The notes under the pieces: generated by a model | Told to the model about the DNA's origin: nothing | The model's database searches: none | Seen by the model: only the letters and a program-made list of their open reading frames with translations | In this document: piece after piece, positions 7,590-16,404 of the stretch | Numbering within the stretch: the stretch's first letter is position 1 | How the letters are laid out: each line of letters begins with the position of its first letter | Program-made: the position numbers and the translations under genes | Assembly (NCBI GenBank): GCA_905188195.1 | Contig: CAJJKY010000007.1 | Coordinates: forward strand, 1 to 64,000 | Direction of reading: 5' to 3' | Source: Streptococcus parasanguinis | Lineage (GTDB): Bacteria > Bacillota > Bacilli > Lactobacillales > Streptococcaceae | Length of the DNA: 64,000 nt

Positions 7590-10241
7590 ATGTCTAAAGA
7601 ACTTTCACCTAAATATAATCCAGCCGAGGTTGAGGCTGGTCGTTACCAAAAATGGCTTGACGAAGATGTTTTCAAGCCTTCTAGCGATAAAAAGGCTAAG
7701 CCTTATTCAATCGTCATTCCACCACCAAACGTAACTGGTAAACTTCACCTTGGTCACGCTTGGGATACAACTTTGCAAGATATCATCATCCGTCAAAAAC
7801 GGATGCAAGGTTTCGATACGCTTTGGCTTCCAGGTATGGACCACGCAGGTATTGCTACTCAAGCTAAAGTAGAAGCGCGTTTGGCTGAGGACGGCATCTC
7901 TCGCTATGACCTGGGTCGTGAGAAATTCCTCGATAAAGTCTGGGAATGGAAAGACGAGTATGCGACGACTATCAAGCAACAATGGGGCAAGATGGGGCTC
8001 TCGGTAGACTACTCTCGTGAGCGTTTTACCCTTGATGAAGGGTTGTCAAAAGCTGTTCGTAAGGTCTTTGTAGAGCTTTACAAGAAGGGCTGGATCTACC
8101 GTGGTGAATTTATCATCAACTGGGATCCGAAAGCCCGTACGGCCCTTTCTGATATCGAGGTGATTCACAAGGATGTCGAAGGTGCCTTCTACCACATGAA
8201 CTACATGTTGGAAGACGGTTCACGTGCCCTTGAAGTAGCAACAACTCGTCCTGAAACGATGTTTGGGGATACTGCTGTAGCGGTTAACCCAAATGATGAC
8301 CGTTATAAAGATTTGATTGGTCAAAATGTTATCTTGCCAATCTTGAACAAGCCAATCCCAATCGTAGGGGACAAACACGCAGACCCTGAGTTTGGTACTG
8401 GTGTGGTGAAGATTACACCTGCCCACGACCCTAATGACTTCTTGGTTGGTCAACGACATAATCTTCCGCAAGTCAACGTTATGAACGATGATGGTACCAT
8501 GAATGAGTTGGCTGGTGAATTCAATGGCATGGACCGCTTTGAAGCTCGTAAGGCTGTTATCAAGAAGTTAGAAGAAATTGGTGCCCTTGTTAAGATTGAG
8601 AAGATGACCCACTCAGTTGGTCACTCAGAGCGTACAGGGGTTATGGTTGAGCCACGCTTGTCTACGCAATGGTTCGTCAAGATGGATCAATTGGCTAAGA
8701 ATGCGATTGCTAACCAAGACACAGACGATAAGGTAGAATTCTACCCACCTCGTTTCAACGACACCTTCCTTCAGTGGATGGAAAATGTTCACGACTGGGT
8801 AATCTCTCGTCAGCTCTGGTGGGGTCACCAAATCCCTGCTTGGTACAATGCTGAGGGTGAAATGTACGTTGGTGAAGAAGCACCAGAAGGTGACGGATGG
8901 AAACAAGACGAAGATGTCTTGGATACGTGGTTCAGTTCTGCCCTTTGGCCATTCTCAACTATGGGCTGGCCGGATGTCGACTCAGAAGACTTCAAACGTT
9001 ACTTCCCAACGTCAACCTTGGTAACAGGTTACGATATCATCTTCTTCTGGGTATCTCGTATGATCTTCCAATCTTTGGAATTCACAGGCCGTCAGCCATT
9101 CCAAAACGTCCTTATCCACGGTCTCATTCGTGACGAGCAAGGACGCAAGATGTCTAAATCTCTCGGTAACGGTATTGACCCAATGGATGTTATCGAGAAA
9201 TATGGTGCGGATGCCCTTCGTTGGTTCCTTTCAAACGGTTCTGCACCAGGTCAAGACGTGCGTTTCTCTTACGAGAAAATGGATGCGTCATGGAACTTCA
9301 TTAACAAGATTTGGAACATCTCTCGTTACATCCTCATGAACAATGAAGGTTTGACCCTGGATGTGGCGCGTGAAAATGTGGCTAAAGTGGCTGCTGGTCA
9401 AGCAGGTAACGTTACGGACCGCTGGATTCTCCACAACCTCAACGAAACCATCGGTAAGGTCACTGAAAACTTTGATAAGTTTGAATTCGGTGTGGCTGGT
9501 CACATCCTCTACAACTTCATCTGGGACGAGTTTGCGGACTGGTATGTTGAGTTGACTAAGGAAGTGCTTTACAGTGAAAATGAGGACGAAAAAGTCATCA
9601 CTCGTTCTGTTCTTCTTTACACCTTGGACCAAATCTTGCGTCTCCTTCACCCAATCATGCCATTCGTAACTGAAGAAATTTACGGCCAAATCTCTGAAGG
9701 AACGATCGTGACTGCTGAATACCCAGTGGTTCGTCCAGAGTTTGAAAACGAAGAAGCAGCAGCCGGCGTTGAAGCTCTTAAAGATGTGATTCGCTCTGTT
9801 CGTAACTCACGTGCAGAAGTGAACGTAGCGCCAAGTAAGCCAATCACTATCTTGATTAAGACAAGCGACAGCAAGCTCGATGCCTTCTTCAATGACAATG
9901 TCAACTACATCAAACGCTTCACAAATCCAGAACACTTGGAAATTGCAGCAGATGTAGAGGTACCTGATTTGGTTATGTCAAGCATCATCACAGGTGCAGA
10001 AATCTACTTGCCACTCGCTGACCTTCTCAATGTCGAAGAAGAATTGGCTCGTCTTGAAAAAGAATTAGCCAAATGGCTAAAAGAACTGGATATGGTCGGT
10101 AAGAAGCTCTCTAACGAACGCTTCGTAGCCAATGCCAAACCAGAAGTCGTCCAAAAAGAACGCGACAAACAAGCCGACTACCAAGCGAAGTACGATGCGA
10201 CTGTTGCACGTATTGATGAGATGAAGAAACTCGTTAAATAA
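7590..10241 (+). CDS. valS: Valyl-tRNA synthetase
   Basis: Class Ia synthetase of 883 residues that charges tRNA-Val. PPPNVTGKLHLGHA includes the HIGH box (HLGH, 53-56) and KMSKS is at 520-524. An editing domain lies between, the anticodon-binding helical domain follows, and the last about 65 residues form the coiled-coil arm typical of ValRS (LARLEKELAKWLKELDMV). The start at 7590 follows AGAAAGGA. It is the third gene behind a T-box with a Val codon, which supports the assignment, and it ends at a good terminator. Confidence 0.98.
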   Translation: MSKELSPKYNPAEVEAGRYQKWLDEDVFKPSSDKKAKPYSIVIPPPNVTGKLHLGHAWDTTLQDIIIRQKRMQGFDTLWLPGMDHAGIATQAKVEARLAEDGISRYDLGREKFLDKVWEWKDEYATTIKQQWGKMGLSVDYSRERFTLDEGLSKAVRKVFVELYKKGWIYRGEFIINWDPKARTALSDIEVIHKDVEGAFYHMNYMLEDGSRALEVATTRPETMFGDTAVAVNPNDDRYKDLIGQNVILPILNKPIPIVGDKHADPEFGTGVVKITPAHDPNDFLVGQRHNLPQVNVMNDDGTMNELAGEFNGMDRFEARKAVIKKLEEIGALVKIEKMTHSVGHSERTGVMVEPRLSTQWFVKMDQLAKNAIANQDTDDKVEFYPPRFNDTFLQWMENVHDWVISRQLWWGHQIPAWYNAEGEMYVGEEAPEGDGWKQDEDVLDTWFSSALWPFSTMGWPDVDSEDFKRYFPTSTLVTGYDIIFFWVSRMIFQSLEFTGRQPFQNVLIHGLIRDEQGRKMSKSLGNGIDPMDVIEKYGADALRWFLSNGSAPGQDVRFSYEKMDASWNFINKIWNISRYILMNNEGLTLDVARENVAKVAAGQAGNVTDRWILHNLNETIGKVTENFDKFEFGVAGHILYNFIWDEFADWYVELTKEVLYSENEDEKVITRSVLLYTLDQILRLLHPIMPFVTEEIYGQISEGTIVTAEYPVVRPEFENEEAAAGVEALKDVIRSVRNSRAEVNVAPSKPITILIKTSDSKLDAFFNDNVNYIKRFTNPEHLEIAADVEVPDLVMSSIITGAEIYLPLADLLNVEEELARLEKELAKWLKELDMVGKKLSNERFVANAKPEVVQKERDKQADYQAKYDATVARIDEMKKLVK

Positions 10242-10247
10242 ACACAG

Positions 10248-10274
10248 AAACACGGCGGAATGCCGTGTTTTTTT
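10248..10274 (+). terminator. Terminator of the valS operon
   Basis: A 9-bp perfect stem (aaacacggc / gccgtgttt, loop ggaat) with a T tract. The T tract runs directly into the TGGTATAAT (hexamer 10277-10282) of the next gene's promoter. Confidence 0.85.
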
Positions 10275-10311
10275 GGTATAATGAAATCAATATCTATTGA
10301 TGGAGAAAGTT

Positions 10312-11067
10312 ATGTCTAAACACCCCCACTATGAATTGTTAAACTTGATTGGCTATGGTCTTGCTAAGTTTGATGATGCTTTTATAAAGGAATTTCAATG
10401 CTCTAGTAAATCCGAGTTTTATCGTTACATAGTTTCTTTAGGCGTTGCAGAAACAACTGGTGTAGTCAAAAATAGAATGGATTTATTCGACCCCTATTTT
10501 GATAACAATCGAAAAGGTTGGTGGCAAAAAGCTGAAGTCTATCGTTTTCGAAAAGATTTAATTGACATGATGTTTGGAAATGAGGATGTTCACAGTTTTG
10601 CAGAAATAGTCAAAATGCTGCTTGCAAGTGAAGGTAAGAAGACAGGTATAACCATCATTGAAAAGCCAATTGTTCGGACGAAATTCAAACGCCTACAAGA
10701 AACGGGAATGGAAGCAGAGAACTATTTCATACACCATTTTGATAAGGAAGAAAAATTTCAAGGTGGGCAATTGACGGATGCCCGTCTTTATGGTGATGGA
10801 TATGATTTCCAAGTAGATGTTCAAGAACATTCATACCTTGCTGAAGTGAAAGGTATTCGAAAATCTAAAGGACGTATTCGGTTGACCGCCAAAGAATTTG
10901 AGAAAGCTAAGGAATATCAATCAGATTTTATTCTATCTCTAGTCACCAATCTCGACGAAATTCCAAAATTGGTATTGATTGATAACCCACTTAAGCATTT
11001 TGAATTTGAAAAAAATGTTATCAAAAATGAAGTTGTTGAATATAGAAGCTTGGAAGATTTATATTAA
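10312..11067 (+). CDS. DUF3883 domain protein, PD-(D/E)XK nuclease-like
   Basis: The 251-residue protein has two parts. The N-terminal half (about 1-125) is helical and of no family I recognise (FDPYFDNNRKGWWQKAEVYRFRKDLIDMMF). The C-terminal half fits DUF3883, with ARLYGDGYDFQV, then YLAEVKGIR, then RIRLTAKEFEKAKEY. The D...ExK arrangement is that of PD-(D/E)XK nucleases found in restriction and defence proteins. The start at 10312 follows GGAGAAAG. It has its own extended -10 promoter and terminator and no methylase or helicase neighbour. The function is not established. Confidence 0.75.
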   Translation: MSKHPHYELLNLIGYGLAKFDDAFIKEFQCSSKSEFYRYIVSLGVAETTGVVKNRMDLFDPYFDNNRKGWWQKAEVYRFRKDLIDMMFGNEDVHSFAEIVKMLLASEGKKTGITIIEKPIVRTKFKRLQETGMEAENYFIHHFDKEEKFQGGQLTDARLYGDGYDFQVDVQEHSYLAEVKGIRKSKGRIRLTAKEFEKAKEYQSDFILSLVTNLDEIPKLVLIDNPLKHFEFEKNVIKNEVVEYRSLEDLY

Positions 11068-11163
11068 TAAATGGTGCGGTGTTTATTACTATCACTTCGA
11101 CTGGCAAAAGCTTACTTTAGACTAAATGACGTATAAAAATCTTTTCATACTCTTAAATATATA

Positions 11164-11204
11164 GGGAGATGCATAACTAGAAAATTGGGAATGCTTCTCT
11201 TTTT
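11164..11204 (+). terminator. Terminator of the DUF3883 gene
   Basis: Stem gagatgcat / atgcttctc (8 of 9 paired), followed by five T. The region between the stop at 11067 and this hairpin shows nothing else recognisable. Confidence 0.65.
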
Positions 11205-11210
11205 GACCAA

Positions 11211-11243
11211 AAACACCACCTCCTAGTCTTAGGGGTGGTGTTA
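11211..11243 (-). terminator. Terminator of the TVP38 family gene
   Basis: A perfect 9-bp stem aacaccacc / ggtggtgtt, with a T run on the minus-strand side just after the stop codon at 11248. Confidence 0.8.
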
Positions 11244-11247
11244 TGCT

Positions 11248-11862
11248 TTAGACCATTTTCCAGAAATAATCGATGATATAGGTCAGGCCGTAGGTGTAGA
11301 TGACGAGGGTGATGGGTTTGCAGAGGATGATGATGGTCATGTAGCGTTTGAAGGTCATATTGGTCAGACCTGCCAGCATACAGATGAAGTCAGCGGGACT
11401 AACCGGCCAGATCATCATGAAGATAAAGAAGCGATCGAACCGCTTGCCTTCATTGAGCCAGCCAATGTACTTGTCGTAGGTCTTCTGACTGACCATAGAT
11501 TGGACGAACTTAGGCCCGTACATTCTGGCTAGGTGGAAAATAATGGCACAGCCAATCACGATGCCGATGTAATTGTAGATGGTCCCAATGATGTGGCCAT
11601 AGATAAAGACACCAGCGACAGATGTCAGGGCGCCAGGAATAATAGGGACCACTGTTTGAAGGATCTGAAGAAAGATAAAGAGAGGTGGTCCAAAGATTCC
11701 GGCTTGCAAAATAAAAGCTGACAAGGTTTCTTTGGATTGAAGGATACCAGAAAAGTAGGCCCAGATACAAAAGGCCAAGGTCCCAAGAGCACCAATGATA
11801 GACGACCAATTAATGATGCGCTGGAGAAGAGGAGAGACCTCTTTTAAGCTTGTTTGTTTCAT
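11248..11862 (-). CDS. TVP38/TMEM64 (DedA-superfamily) membrane protein
   Basis: A 204-residue integral membrane protein with about five hydrophobic segments. The SNARE-associated/VTT signature is visible as FLQILQTVVPIIPGALTSVAGVFIYG, a re-entrant loop with conserved prolines, and MMIWPVSPADFICMLAGL. Relatives include B. subtilis YtxB-like proteins and, more distantly, the DedA undecaprenyl-phosphate translocases. The transported lipid or ion is unknown. It is a single gene between two rightward units, with its own terminator. Confidence 0.85.
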   Translation of the reverse strand: MKQTSLKEVSPLLQRIINWSSIIGALGTLAFCIWAYFSGILQSKETLSAFILQAGIFGPPLFIFLQILQTVVPIIPGALTSVAGVFIYGHIIGTIYNYIGIVIGCAIIFHLARMYGPKFVQSMVSQKTYDKYIGWLNEGKRFDRFFIFMMIWPVSPADFICMLAGLTNMTFKRYMTIIILCKPITLVIYTYGLTYIIDYFWKMV

Positions 11863-12032
11863 AAAAAATTCCGAGTTCTTTTTCTTCTACTATACCATGT
11901 TTTTGGAACTTTGTAAGGATTTTGTCTATTTTTTGAGTAGTGAAAGCGACCTGATTGGAGCCTGTCGCTGTTTTAGTCGTGAAGCGGGTGCAAAATGGGC
12001 CTTTTTATGCTACAATGAAAGGAGTATAAAAA

Positions 12033-12572
12033 ATGGAGAAAAACGTGTCAATCAAAAATTACAAACCAGATTTTGCGGTGGAAGCAGCCTATGATCTCAC
12101 CGTTACAGACTTAAAAAAACAAGGTATTAAGGCGGTCCTTGTGGATTTGGATAATACCTTGATTGCTTGGAATAATCCGGATGGAACTCCTGAGATGCGC
12201 CAGTGGTTGCATGACCTTCGTGATGGAGGGATTCGGGTTATCGTGGTGTCTAATAATAGTCCCAAACGGGTCAAGCGCGCTGTTGAGAAATTTGATATTG
12301 ACTATGAAGCTTGGTCGCTTAAGCCCTTTACCTTTGGGATTGATCGTGCCCTCAAACGTTTCCACTATGAGAAAAATGAAGTGGTCATGGTCGGGGATCA
12401 ACTGATGACGGATATCCGAGCTGCCCATCGTGCAGGCATTCGTTCGATTTTGGTCAAGCCTTTGGTTGAGCATGACTCGATCAAGACCCAGATCAACCGG
12501 GCGCGTGAACGCCGTGTCATGAAGCAAATGGCCGAAAAATATGGTCCGATTGTATACAAAAAAGGAATTTAA
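12033..12572 (+). CDS. yqeG: YqeG family HAD-IIIA phosphatase
   Basis: A 179-residue HAD-superfamily phosphatase. The nucleophile motif is VDLDNTL near residue 40, the second motif is VSNNS, and motif IV is VGDQLMTDI. The family is linked to ribosome biogenesis by its constant place before yqeH; some members dephosphorylate phosphatidylglycerophosphate. Two starts are possible: ATG at 12033 with AAAGGAG, or GTG at 12045 (VSIKNYKPDF) with GGAGAA, where homology begins. The promoter is an extended -10 TGC-TACAAT at 12010-12015. Confidence 0.9.
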   Translation: MEKNVSIKNYKPDFAVEAAYDLTVTDLKKQGIKAVLVDLDNTLIAWNNPDGTPEMRQWLHDLRDGGIRVIVVSNNSPKRVKRAVEKFDIDYEAWSLKPFTFGIDRALKRFHYEKNEVVMVGDQLMTDIRAAHRAGIRSILVKPLVEHDSIKTQINRARERRVMKQMAEKYGPIVYKKGI

Positions 12573-12574
12573 GA

Positions 12575-13681
12575 ATGGAAGAATTATTCTGTATTGGCTG
12601 TGGAGCCCCCATTCAGACAGAAAACAAAGAGGGGCTAGGCTATACTCCCCAATCAGCTCTTGAAAAGGGCTTGGAAACAGGCGAGGTTTATTGCCAACGC
12701 TGTTTCCGTCTGCGTCACTACAATGAAATCACAGATGTGCATCTGACAGATGATGATTTCCTAAAACTTCTTCACGAGGTAGGAGATAGTGATGCTCTCG
12801 TGGTCAATGTAGTGGATATTTTTGATTTTAATGGATCTGTTATCCCAGGCTTACCACGCTTTGTAGCAGGAAATGATGTCCTCTTGGTCGGAAACAAAAA
12901 AGACATCTTGCCCAAGTCTGTCAAGGATAGCAAGGTGACCCATTGGTTGATGGAGCGGGCCCACGAAGAAGGCATGCGTCCTGTCGATGTGGTCCTCACC
13001 TCTGCTCAAAACAAGAGTGCTATCAAGGACTTAATGGAAAAGATTGAGCAGTACCGCAAGGGCCGTGATGTCTATGTGGTGGGTGTGACCAACGTTGGGA
13101 AATCGACCCTCATCAATGCAATCATCCAAGAAATCACTGGAGACAAGGATATCATCACGACCTCTCGCTTCCCAGGGACGACACTGGACAAGATCGAAAT
13201 CCCACTGGACGATGGATCCTACATCTATGATACACCAGGGATTATCCATCGTCACCAGATGGCTCATTACTTGACAGCAAAAAATCTCAAGTATGTCAGC
13301 CCTAAAAAGGAAATCAAGCCTAAGACTTATCAGCTCAATCCAGAGCAAACCCTCTTCTTGGGTGGTCTGGGACGCTTTGACTTTATTAAGGGAGAAAAGC
13401 AAGGTTTCACCGCCTTCTTTGATAACGAACTCAAGCTTCACCGAACTAAGCTCGAAGGAGCGACCGCCTTTTATGACAAGCATGTCGGTGGCTTACTAAC
13501 CCCACCTAATAGCAAGGAAAAAGAAGAATTCCCGCCCTTGGTTTCTCATGAGTTCACCATCAAGGACAAGACAGACCTCGTCATCTCAGGCCTCGGCTGG
13601 ATCCGCGTCAATGGAGAAGCCAAAGTAGCTGTCTGGGCACCAGAAGGCGTCGCCGTCGTCACCCGCAAAGCTATTATTTAA
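12575..13681 (+). CDS. yqeH: Ribosome biogenesis GTPase YqeH
   Basis: A circularly permuted GTPase of 368 residues needed for 30S subunit assembly. The N-terminal zinc finger has CIGCG and CQRC pairs. The G motifs then appear in permuted order: NKKD (G4), TSAQ (G5), GVTNVGKST (G1) and DTPG (G3). A C-terminal domain follows. It begins two bases after the yqeG stop. A strongly folded 222-base gap separates it from yhbY. Confidence 0.96.
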   Translation: MEELFCIGCGAPIQTENKEGLGYTPQSALEKGLETGEVYCQRCFRLRHYNEITDVHLTDDDFLKLLHEVGDSDALVVNVVDIFDFNGSVIPGLPRFVAGNDVLLVGNKKDILPKSVKDSKVTHWLMERAHEEGMRPVDVVLTSAQNKSAIKDLMEKIEQYRKGRDVYVVGVTNVGKSTLINAIIQEITGDKDIITTSRFPGTTLDKIEIPLDDGSYIYDTPGIIHRHQMAHYLTAKNLKYVSPKKEIKPKTYQLNPEQTLFLGGLGRFDFIKGEKQGFTAFFDNELKLHRTKLEGATAFYDKHVGGLLTPPNSKEKEEFPPLVSHEFTIKDKTDLVISGLGWIRVNGEAKVAVWAPEGVAVVTRKAII

Positions 13682-13705
13682 AAATTTGTAATAGAATGAA
13701 TTGAA

Positions 13706-13884
13706 GAGCGCACGAAGTGAGCTCATAAAGAGATCGTTATTGCCGTGGTGTAGTTGCCAATCGATCGATTGGCAAGGGCAAAATGGAGACCAAGGCTCCA
13801 TTTTGAGGTGAGGAAATCCATTTTTCAAAGATGAGATCTTTGAAAAATTAGTTCCGGCCGTCCCCACCACTTAAAATAACGATC
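13706..13884. repeat. Cloverleaf-like folded intergenic element, unrecognised
   Basis: Between yqeH and yhbY. An outer inverted repeat gatcgttatt (13732-13741) / aataacgatc (13875-13884), extended by gtggtg/caccac, encloses three hairpins. These are a perfect 22-bp palindrome at 13754-13775, a 10-bp stem at 13779-13805, and a perfect 13-bp stem with a 3-base loop at 13820-13848. A fourth hairpin with one mismatch (13706-13724) precedes them. No T run marks a terminator. It may be a MITE-like repeat or a structured RNA; I do not recognise it. Confidence 0.6.
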
Positions 13885-13903
13885 AAAAAAAGGAAGTAAA
13901 AAC

Positions 13904-14215
13904 ATGACATTAACATCTAAACAACGGGCTTTCCTCAACAGCCAAGCCCACAGCCTCAAACCCATTATCCAAATTGGGAAAAATGGGCTCAATGACCAAA
14001 TCAAAACCAGTGTGCGCCAAGCGCTTGATGCGCGCGAATTGATCAAGGTGACTCTTCTTCAAAATACGGATGAGAACATCCATGAAGTAGCAGAAATCTT
14101 GGAAGAGGAAATCGGTGTGGAAACGGTCCAAAAGATTGGTCGGATTCTCATCTTGTTCAAACAATCGAGCAAAAAAGAAAATCGTAAAATTTCAGCGAAG
14201 GTAAAAGAAATTTAG
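13904..14215 (+). CDS. yhbY: YhbY family RNA-binding protein (CRM domain)
   Basis: A 103-residue CRM-domain protein that associates with pre-50S ribosomal subunits. The motif IIQIGKNGLN holds the GxxG RNA-binding loop and ARELIKVTLLQN is the second half of the fold. The C-terminus is basic. The start at 13904 follows AGGAAG. It sits in the yqeG-yqeH-nadD order usual in Firmicutes. Confidence 0.93.
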   Translation: MTLTSKQRAFLNSQAHSLKPIIQIGKNGLNDQIKTSVRQALDARELIKVTLLQNTDENIHEVAEILEEEIGVETVQKIGRILILFKQSSKKENRKISAKVKEI

Positions 14216-14236
14216 GACATCGAGGAGAGCAAACCT

Positions 14237-14869
14237 ATGGCAATTGAACTATTGACTCCCTTTACCAAGGTAGAGTTAGAGCCAGAGATCAAAGACAAGA
14301 AACGCAAACAAGTTGGTATTTTGGGTGGAAATTTCAATCCGGTCCACAATGCCCATTTGGTCGTTGCGGATCAAGTGCGCCAACAATTAGGATTAGATAA
14401 GGTGCTCTTGATGCCTGAGTATGAGCCACCGCATGTCGATGCCAAGGGGACGATTGCAGAGCACCATCGCCTTAAGATGCTGGAATTAGCCATTGAAGGT
14501 ATTGAAGGTCTGGAAATCGAGACGATTGAACTCGAGCGGAAAGGGATTTCCTATACCTACGACACCATGCTCTTGCTCAATAAACGGGATCCAGACACCG
14601 ATTATTACTTCATTATTGGTGCAGATATGGTAGATTATTTACCAAAATGGCACCGCATCGATGAATTGGTGGAGATTGTGCAATTTGTCGGAGTACAGCG
14701 ACCACGCTATAAGGCAGGGACTTCTTATCCGGTGATCTGGGTGGATGTTCCTCTAATGGACATCTCCTCTAGTATGGTGCGTGATTTTGTGGCCAAAGGC
14801 CGGACGCCGAATTTTATGTTGCCAAAACCAGTCTTGGACTACATCAAGAAAGAAGGATTGTATCAATGA
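14237..14869 (+). CDS. nadD: Nicotinate-nucleotide adenylyltransferase
   Basis: The enzyme converts nicotinate mononucleotide and ATP to deamido-NAD, a late step of NAD synthesis. The 210-residue protein has the nucleotidyltransferase motif GGNFNPVHNAHL near residue 30 and the C-terminal ISSSMVRDFV signature. About 22 N-terminal residues precede the Rossmann strand, as usual in streptococci. Its stop overlaps the yqeK start by four bases (ATGA). Confidence 0.96.
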   Translation: MAIELLTPFTKVELEPEIKDKKRKQVGILGGNFNPVHNAHLVVADQVRQQLGLDKVLLMPEYEPPHVDAKGTIAEHHRLKMLELAIEGIEGLEIETIELERKGISYTYDTMLLLNKRDPDTDYYFIIGADMVDYLPKWHRIDELVEIVQFVGVQRPRYKAGTSYPVIWVDVPLMDISSSMVRDFVAKGRTPNFMLPKPVLDYIKKEGLYQ

Positions 14870-15462
14870 CCTATGAAAACTATCTAGGCTTTTCTCGTGA
14901 GGTCTTGCTTGAAAAAATGCGCCAAATCCTGCCAGAAAAGCGGCTAACTCACTGTTTAGGAGTTGAGAAGGCTGCGCGTGACTTGGCCAAACGCTATGGG
15001 GCTGACGAAGAGCAGGCTGGCCTAGCAGGTTTGTTACATGACTACGCCAAGAAATTATCAGATCAGGAATTTCTGGACTTGATCGATCGCTATGAGCTGG
15101 ATCCAGCATTAAAAAACTGGGGTAACAATGTCTGGCATGGGATGGTCGGGATTTACAAGATCCAAGAAGACCTCGGACTGACAGATCCAGCCATTCTTCG
15201 CAGTATTGAGATTCACACCGTGGGGAGTGGACAGATGTCGACCTTAGATAAGATTGTCTATGTGGCAGATTACATTGAACACAACCGGGCCTTTCCAGGG
15301 GTAGATCAAGCACGTGACATCGCCCAAGTTTCTTTGGATCGTGCCGTGGCCTATGAGACGGCTCGCACAGTCGAACACCTGGCCCACCAAGGACTGCCCA
15401 TTTATCCCCAAACCATCGAAACCTATAATGCCTTTGTGAAGTATTTGAAAGAGGAGCAGTGA
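14866..15462 (+). CDS. yqeK: Symmetrical Ap4A hydrolase, HD domain (YqeK)
   Basis: A 198-residue HD-domain metalloenzyme that cleaves diadenosine tetraphosphate to two ADP. Metal ligands are visible in RLTHCLGVEKAA, the HD pair LLHDYAKK, VWHGMVG and IEIHTVG, with the final Asp in YVADYIE. It is coupled to nadD by an ATGA overlap and is followed directly by the cysteine hydrolase gene. Confidence 0.93.
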   Translation: MTYENYLGFSREVLLEKMRQILPEKRLTHCLGVEKAARDLAKRYGADEEQAGLAGLLHDYAKKLSDQEFLDLIDRYELDPALKNWGNNVWHGMVGIYKIQEDLGLTDPAILRSIEIHTVGSGQMSTLDKIVYVADYIEHNRAFPGVDQARDIAQVSLDRAVAYETARTVEHLAHQGLPIYPQTIETYNAFVKYLKEEQ

Positions 15463-15963
15463 GTGAAGACAGCTTTTATCATTATTGATGTACAAAATAT
15501 CTTAGTGGAAACAGGTTTTGAGACAGAAAAGCTCTTAGAGAAGATCGCTTATTTGCAAGATCAGGCTAGAAAAGAGCAGATTGAAATCATCTACATACAG
15601 CATATTGAAACGCCAGAGGCTTTAACGTCGGAAGATTGGCAATTATCGCCCCTGTTGAAAAGACAGGAGAATGAAAAGGTATTTCAGAAGCGATACAATA
15701 GCATATTTAAAGAGACAGGATTAAAAGAATACTTGGATCAACAAGGGATTGAACAACTGGTCCTGTGTGGCATGCAGACAGAATATTGTGTCGATACATC
15801 CGTCAAAGTGGGGTTTGAATATGGCTACAAGCTGGTCATTCCAGAAGGAGCTGTTACAACCTTTGATGGAGAGGATATTCCGGCAGAAACGCTTAATGAA
15901 TTTTATGAAAATATTTGGGCAGAACGTTTTGCGGATGTCTTAGATTACAAATCAATTTTTTAA
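15463..15963 (+). CDS. Isochorismatase-like cysteine hydrolase
   Basis: A 166-residue hydrolase of the isochorismatase/nicotinamidase fold. The Asp of IIDVQN, a Lys in FQKRYNSIF and the nucleophilic Cys in EYCVDTS form the expected triad, and the cis-peptide region CGMQTE precedes the Cys. The start is a GTG immediately after the yqeK stop, with GAGGAG 8 bases upstream. Position in an NAD-related operon hints at an amide of a nicotinate-like substrate, but the true substrate cannot be read. Confidence 0.88.
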   Translation: MKTAFIIIDVQNILVETGFETEKLLEKIAYLQDQARKEQIEIIYIQHIETPEALTSEDWQLSPLLKRQENEKVFQKRYNSIFKETGLKEYLDQQGIEQLVLCGMQTEYCVDTSVKVGFEYGYKLVIPEGAVTTFDGEDIPAETLNEFYENIWAERFADVLDYKSIF

Positions 15964-15977
15964 GGAAAGAGGACTAA

Positions 15978-16331
15978 ATGAAAGAAAAAGAATTACTTGA
16001 ACTTGTTGTTAAAGCTGCCGATGAAAAACGTGCAGAAGATATTGTGGCATTGGATGTTCAAAGCTTGACCAGCGTGACAGATTACTTTGTCATCGCAAGC
16101 TCTATGAATAGCCGTCAGTTGGAAGCTATCGCAGAGAATATTCGTGAGAAAGTCGTTGAAGCTGGTGGCAATGCTAGCCACGTCGAAGGTGACTCAGCTG
16201 GAGGTTGGGTCCTTCTTGACTTAGGTGGTGTGGTGGTCCATGTCTTCTCAGAAGAAATGCGTACCCACTATAACCTAGAAAAGCTATGGCACGAAGCAAG
16301 TGCTGTCGATCTTTCAGCAGCCCTAGCATAA
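15978..16331 (+). CDS. rsfS: Ribosomal silencing factor RsfS
   Basis: A 117-residue YbeB/Iojap protein that binds uL14 and blocks subunit joining when nutrients are scarce. Signatures include DIVALDVQ, TDYFVIASSMNSRQLEAIA, and GWVLLDLGGVVVHVFSEEMRTHYNLEKLW. It is the last gene before a clear terminator. Confidence 0.96.
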   Translation: MKEKELLELVVKAADEKRAEDIVALDVQSLTSVTDYFVIASSMNSRQLEAIAENIREKVVEAGGNASHVEGDSAGGWVLLDLGGVVVHVFSEEMRTHYNLEKLWHEASAVDLSAALA

Positions 16332-16337
16332 GCAGGT

Positions 16338-16366
16338 AAACTCAGTTGGTAGCAACTGAGTTTTGT
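16338..16366 (+). terminator. Terminator after rsfS
   Basis: An 11-bp stem (aaactcagttg / caactgagttt) with loop gtag and a T-rich tail. It ends the yqeG to rsfS transcript. Confidence 0.8.
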
Positions 16367-16404
16367 TGGTTAAATTGAAATTCTATGGAAAGAAAGGATG
16401 GGGC

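Noticed and set aside
11944..11980. Stem agcgac / gtcgct with a short T stretch before yqeG
   Set aside because: No rightward gene ends nearby for it to terminate, and the stem is only six base pairs with a long loop.
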